64,000 nt of DNA from Eleusine coracana subsp. coracana (lineage: Eukaryota; Streptophyta; Magnoliopsida; Poales; Poaceae), in contig CM064429.1 in assembly GCA_032690845.1 (NCBI GenBank), positions 13,176,569 through 13,240,568 of the forward strand, written 5' to 3'. Of the stretch, positions 62,601 through 64,000 are shown one piece after another (the stretch's first letter is position 1; every line of letters begins with the position of its first letter). Made by a program: the position numbers and the translations under genes. Under the pieces are notes generated by a model. That model worked only from the letters and a program-made list of their open reading frames with translations, was not told where the DNA came from and did not search any database.

Positions 62601-62837
62601 ATTTTCTGATTTTAACTTCTAAATTAATTCTAACACGATTTCTAATCGAATTTTTAAAACAATTTTGCACCAAATTTAAACACCTACTGCAAATCTACTT
62701 CAGCATGAATGCAACAAACACAAAATAATTTAATTACTTAATTTAATAAATCAAGAAAATAATCTTTGTAGCTAAATAAAAATATTAACACTCTAATTAA
62801 ATTGGGAAAAATTAATAATGAAAAATAGGGTGTTACA
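59641..62837 (-). repeat. Tekay-D 5' LTR
   Basis: 3197 bp, minus strand TGTAACACCC...GGGTGTGATA (last CA changed to TA). The GC-rich block 61750-62580 and the tandem-like GGTCCATGG words near 61668 are shared with the 3' LTR. Open frames on both strands in the GC-rich block (for example 62025-62411) are shared only because the LTRs are copies, so I do not call them genes. Confidence 0.9.
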
Positions 62838-62842
62838 GAGGA

Positions 62843-64000
62843 TGTGTGTTGACTATCGCTCTCTCAATGAGGTCACCATCAAGAACAAGTATCCTTTGCC
62901 TAGGATTGATGACTTGTTTGATCAGCTGAAAGGAGCCTATGTTTTCTCCAAGATTGATCTTCGGTCGGGATATCATCAATTAAAAATCAGGGCAACTGAC
63001 ATACCCAAGACCGCTTTCATCTCTCGATATGGCTTATATGAGTATACGGTTATGTCATTTGGATTAACCAATGCTCCTGCCTACTTCATATATCTAATGA
63101 ACAAGATTTTCATGGAGTATTTGGACAAGTTTGTTGTGGTGTTCATAGATGACATCCTTATATTCTCCAAGAATGAAGAACATCTTCATGTGGTGTTGCA
63201 AAAGCTTAGAGAAAATCAAATATATGCTAATCTTAGTAGATGTGATTTCTTGTTGAGGGAAGTCTCATTTCTTGGTCATATTATCTCTAAAGGAGGAGTG
63301 TCTGTGAACCCTAGCAAAGTGAAAGATGTGTTGAGTTGGAATACACCTCGGAATGTTATAGACATTAGAAGTTTCCTTGGACTAGCAGGATTTACAGAAG
63401 ATTTATAGAGGGATTTCTAAAGATAGCCAATCCTATGACTGAGTTGCTAGAAAAAGGAAAGACTTTCGAGTAGACACCGAAACGTGAAGCCAGCTTCCAG
63501 GAATTGAAGAAAAGACTTACCTCAGTACCTGTCCTAACCATGCCTAACATGGAGAAGCCATTCTTAATCTATGGTGATGCTTCAGGGCAAGCTTTAGGAT
63601 GTGTGCTCATGCAAGATGGCCATGTTGTTGCTTATGCTTCGAGTCAATTAAGGAAGGATGGGGAGAAATATCCAACCCATGACTTGGAGTTAGCCGCAGT
63701 GGTTCATGCTCTGAAGATCTGGAGACATTACATCATTGGCAAGAGATGTGAGATATATTCAGACCACAAGAATTTGAAGTATATATTCACCCAACCAGAT
63801 TTGAACCTCATGCTGTGAAGATGGTTGGAACTCATCAAAGATTATGATATGGGAATCAACTACCATCCAGGCAAAGCAAATGTTGTAGTAGACGCATTGA
63901 GCAGAAGGTTTTATCTCAACATGTTATCAACACGGGAGTTGCTACCTTAATTCTATGAAGGATTTCAGAAGCTTAGCCTGGGATGGGTATCCAACACAGA
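62843..64000 (+). pseudogene. Tekay-C RT and RNase H, continued to window edge
   Basis: The frame resumes within MCVDYRSLNEV after one TSD copy. RT contains VFSKIDLRSGYHQLKIRATD and the intact active site VFIDDILIFSK. A 1-bp loss near 63392 (GLAGF then TEDL and stop) shifts the frame; RNase H continues in another frame (63504-63818, FLIYGDASGQALGCVLMQDG) with stops at 63471, 63816 and 63946. Integrase and the 3' LTR lie beyond the window. Confidence 0.85.

Larger units (their letters stand above)
50752..62837 (-). mobile_element. Tekay-D: full-length Del/Tekay element inside Tekay-C RT
   Basis: Flanks AAGGA (50747-50751) and GAGGA (62838-62842) are a TSD with one difference; excising the element plus one copy keeps the RT frame in register. 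The minus-strand order is 5' LTR, PBS, gag, protease, RT, RNase H, integrase, chromodomain, PPT, 3' LTR. LTRs differ by several percent by eye in the first 350 bp compared, plus an ~80-bp deletion and a solo-LTR insertion in the 3' LTR. Confidence 0.92.
40894..64000 (+). mobile_element. Tekay-C: Del/Tekay-type chromovirus, right side outside window
   Basis: Plus-strand order: 5' LTR (interrupted by CRM-2), PBS, gag, protease, RT (interrupted by Tekay-D), RNase H, then the window edge. The insertion flank in the Tat pol is GTATC (40889-40893). All frames contain stops or shifts. It is older than both insertions in it. Confidence 0.85.

Overview
This window is a nested cluster of LTR retrotransposons from a plant genome, very probably a grass (inference from the element families; no host gene anchors the species). 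I see no convincing host protein gene, rRNA gene or tRNA gene. Boundaries were placed from TG...CA ends, primer binding sites (PBS), polypurine tracts (PPT), 5-bp target-site duplications (TSDs) and by comparing repeated copies inside the window by eye.

Layout. (1) 1-4981: the 5' part of a minus-strand, CRM-like Ty3/gypsy chromovirus ('CRM-0') with an uninterrupted gag-protease-RT frame of 943 codons running off the left edge. It sits in the 5' LTR of (2), a plus-strand Ty1/copia element of Sirevirus type (4982-32044). That 5' LTR also carries a solo LTR of an Athila-related family (5390-7502), which itself contains a truncated CRM-like LTR. The copia pol is split by (3), a minus-strand CRM-like element 'CRM-1' (11377-27290, TSD CCATG), and CRM-1 gag is split by (4), a young minus-strand Athila-type element 'Athila-B' (14567-24491, TSD GCAGC). 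(5) 32045-33090 is unassigned. (6) 33091-40893 is the 3' part of a minus-strand Tat-type element with an LTR, a spliced-looking antisense gene, a 109-bp tandem array and the tail of its integrase; a solo CRM-like LTR (34870-35757, TSD CTTAA) lies in the antisense gene. (7) 40894-64000 is a plus-strand Del/Tekay chromovirus 'Tekay-C' running off the right edge. Its 5' LTR contains a heavily deleted CRM-like element 'CRM-2' (43666-47951), and its RT is split by a second, inverted element of the same family, 'Tekay-D' (50752-62837). A solo CRM-like LTR (52590-53493, TSD AAACT) lies in the 3' LTR of Tekay-D.

How the parts work together. Each element is (or was) a self-contained copying unit: an LTR promoter, tRNA-primed minus-strand synthesis, PPT-primed plus-strand synthesis, and Gag/PR/RT/RNase H/integrase. 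The CRM-like family reads its pol frame into its own LTR. Athila-B adds a 302-codon Arg/Ser/Pro-rich, coiled-coil accessory frame. The Tat element adds an antisense gene with introns. Most coding frames are broken by stops that look like C-to-T changes, by frameshifts and by deletions; only the CRM-0 frame is intact over what is visible, and Athila-B comes close (one 1-bp deletion in gag-pol, one stop in its accessory frame).

The most unusual signals are the Athila-B accessory protein and the palindromes scattered through that element, the aberrant 5' end of Athila-B (an extra PPT-side segment plus 22 bp of LTR end inside the TSD), the intron-containing antisense gene with its 109-bp array in the Tat element, the apparent gag-domain duplication in the copia element, and the strong concentration of CRM-like insertions, which raises the possibility of a centromeric or pericentromeric location.
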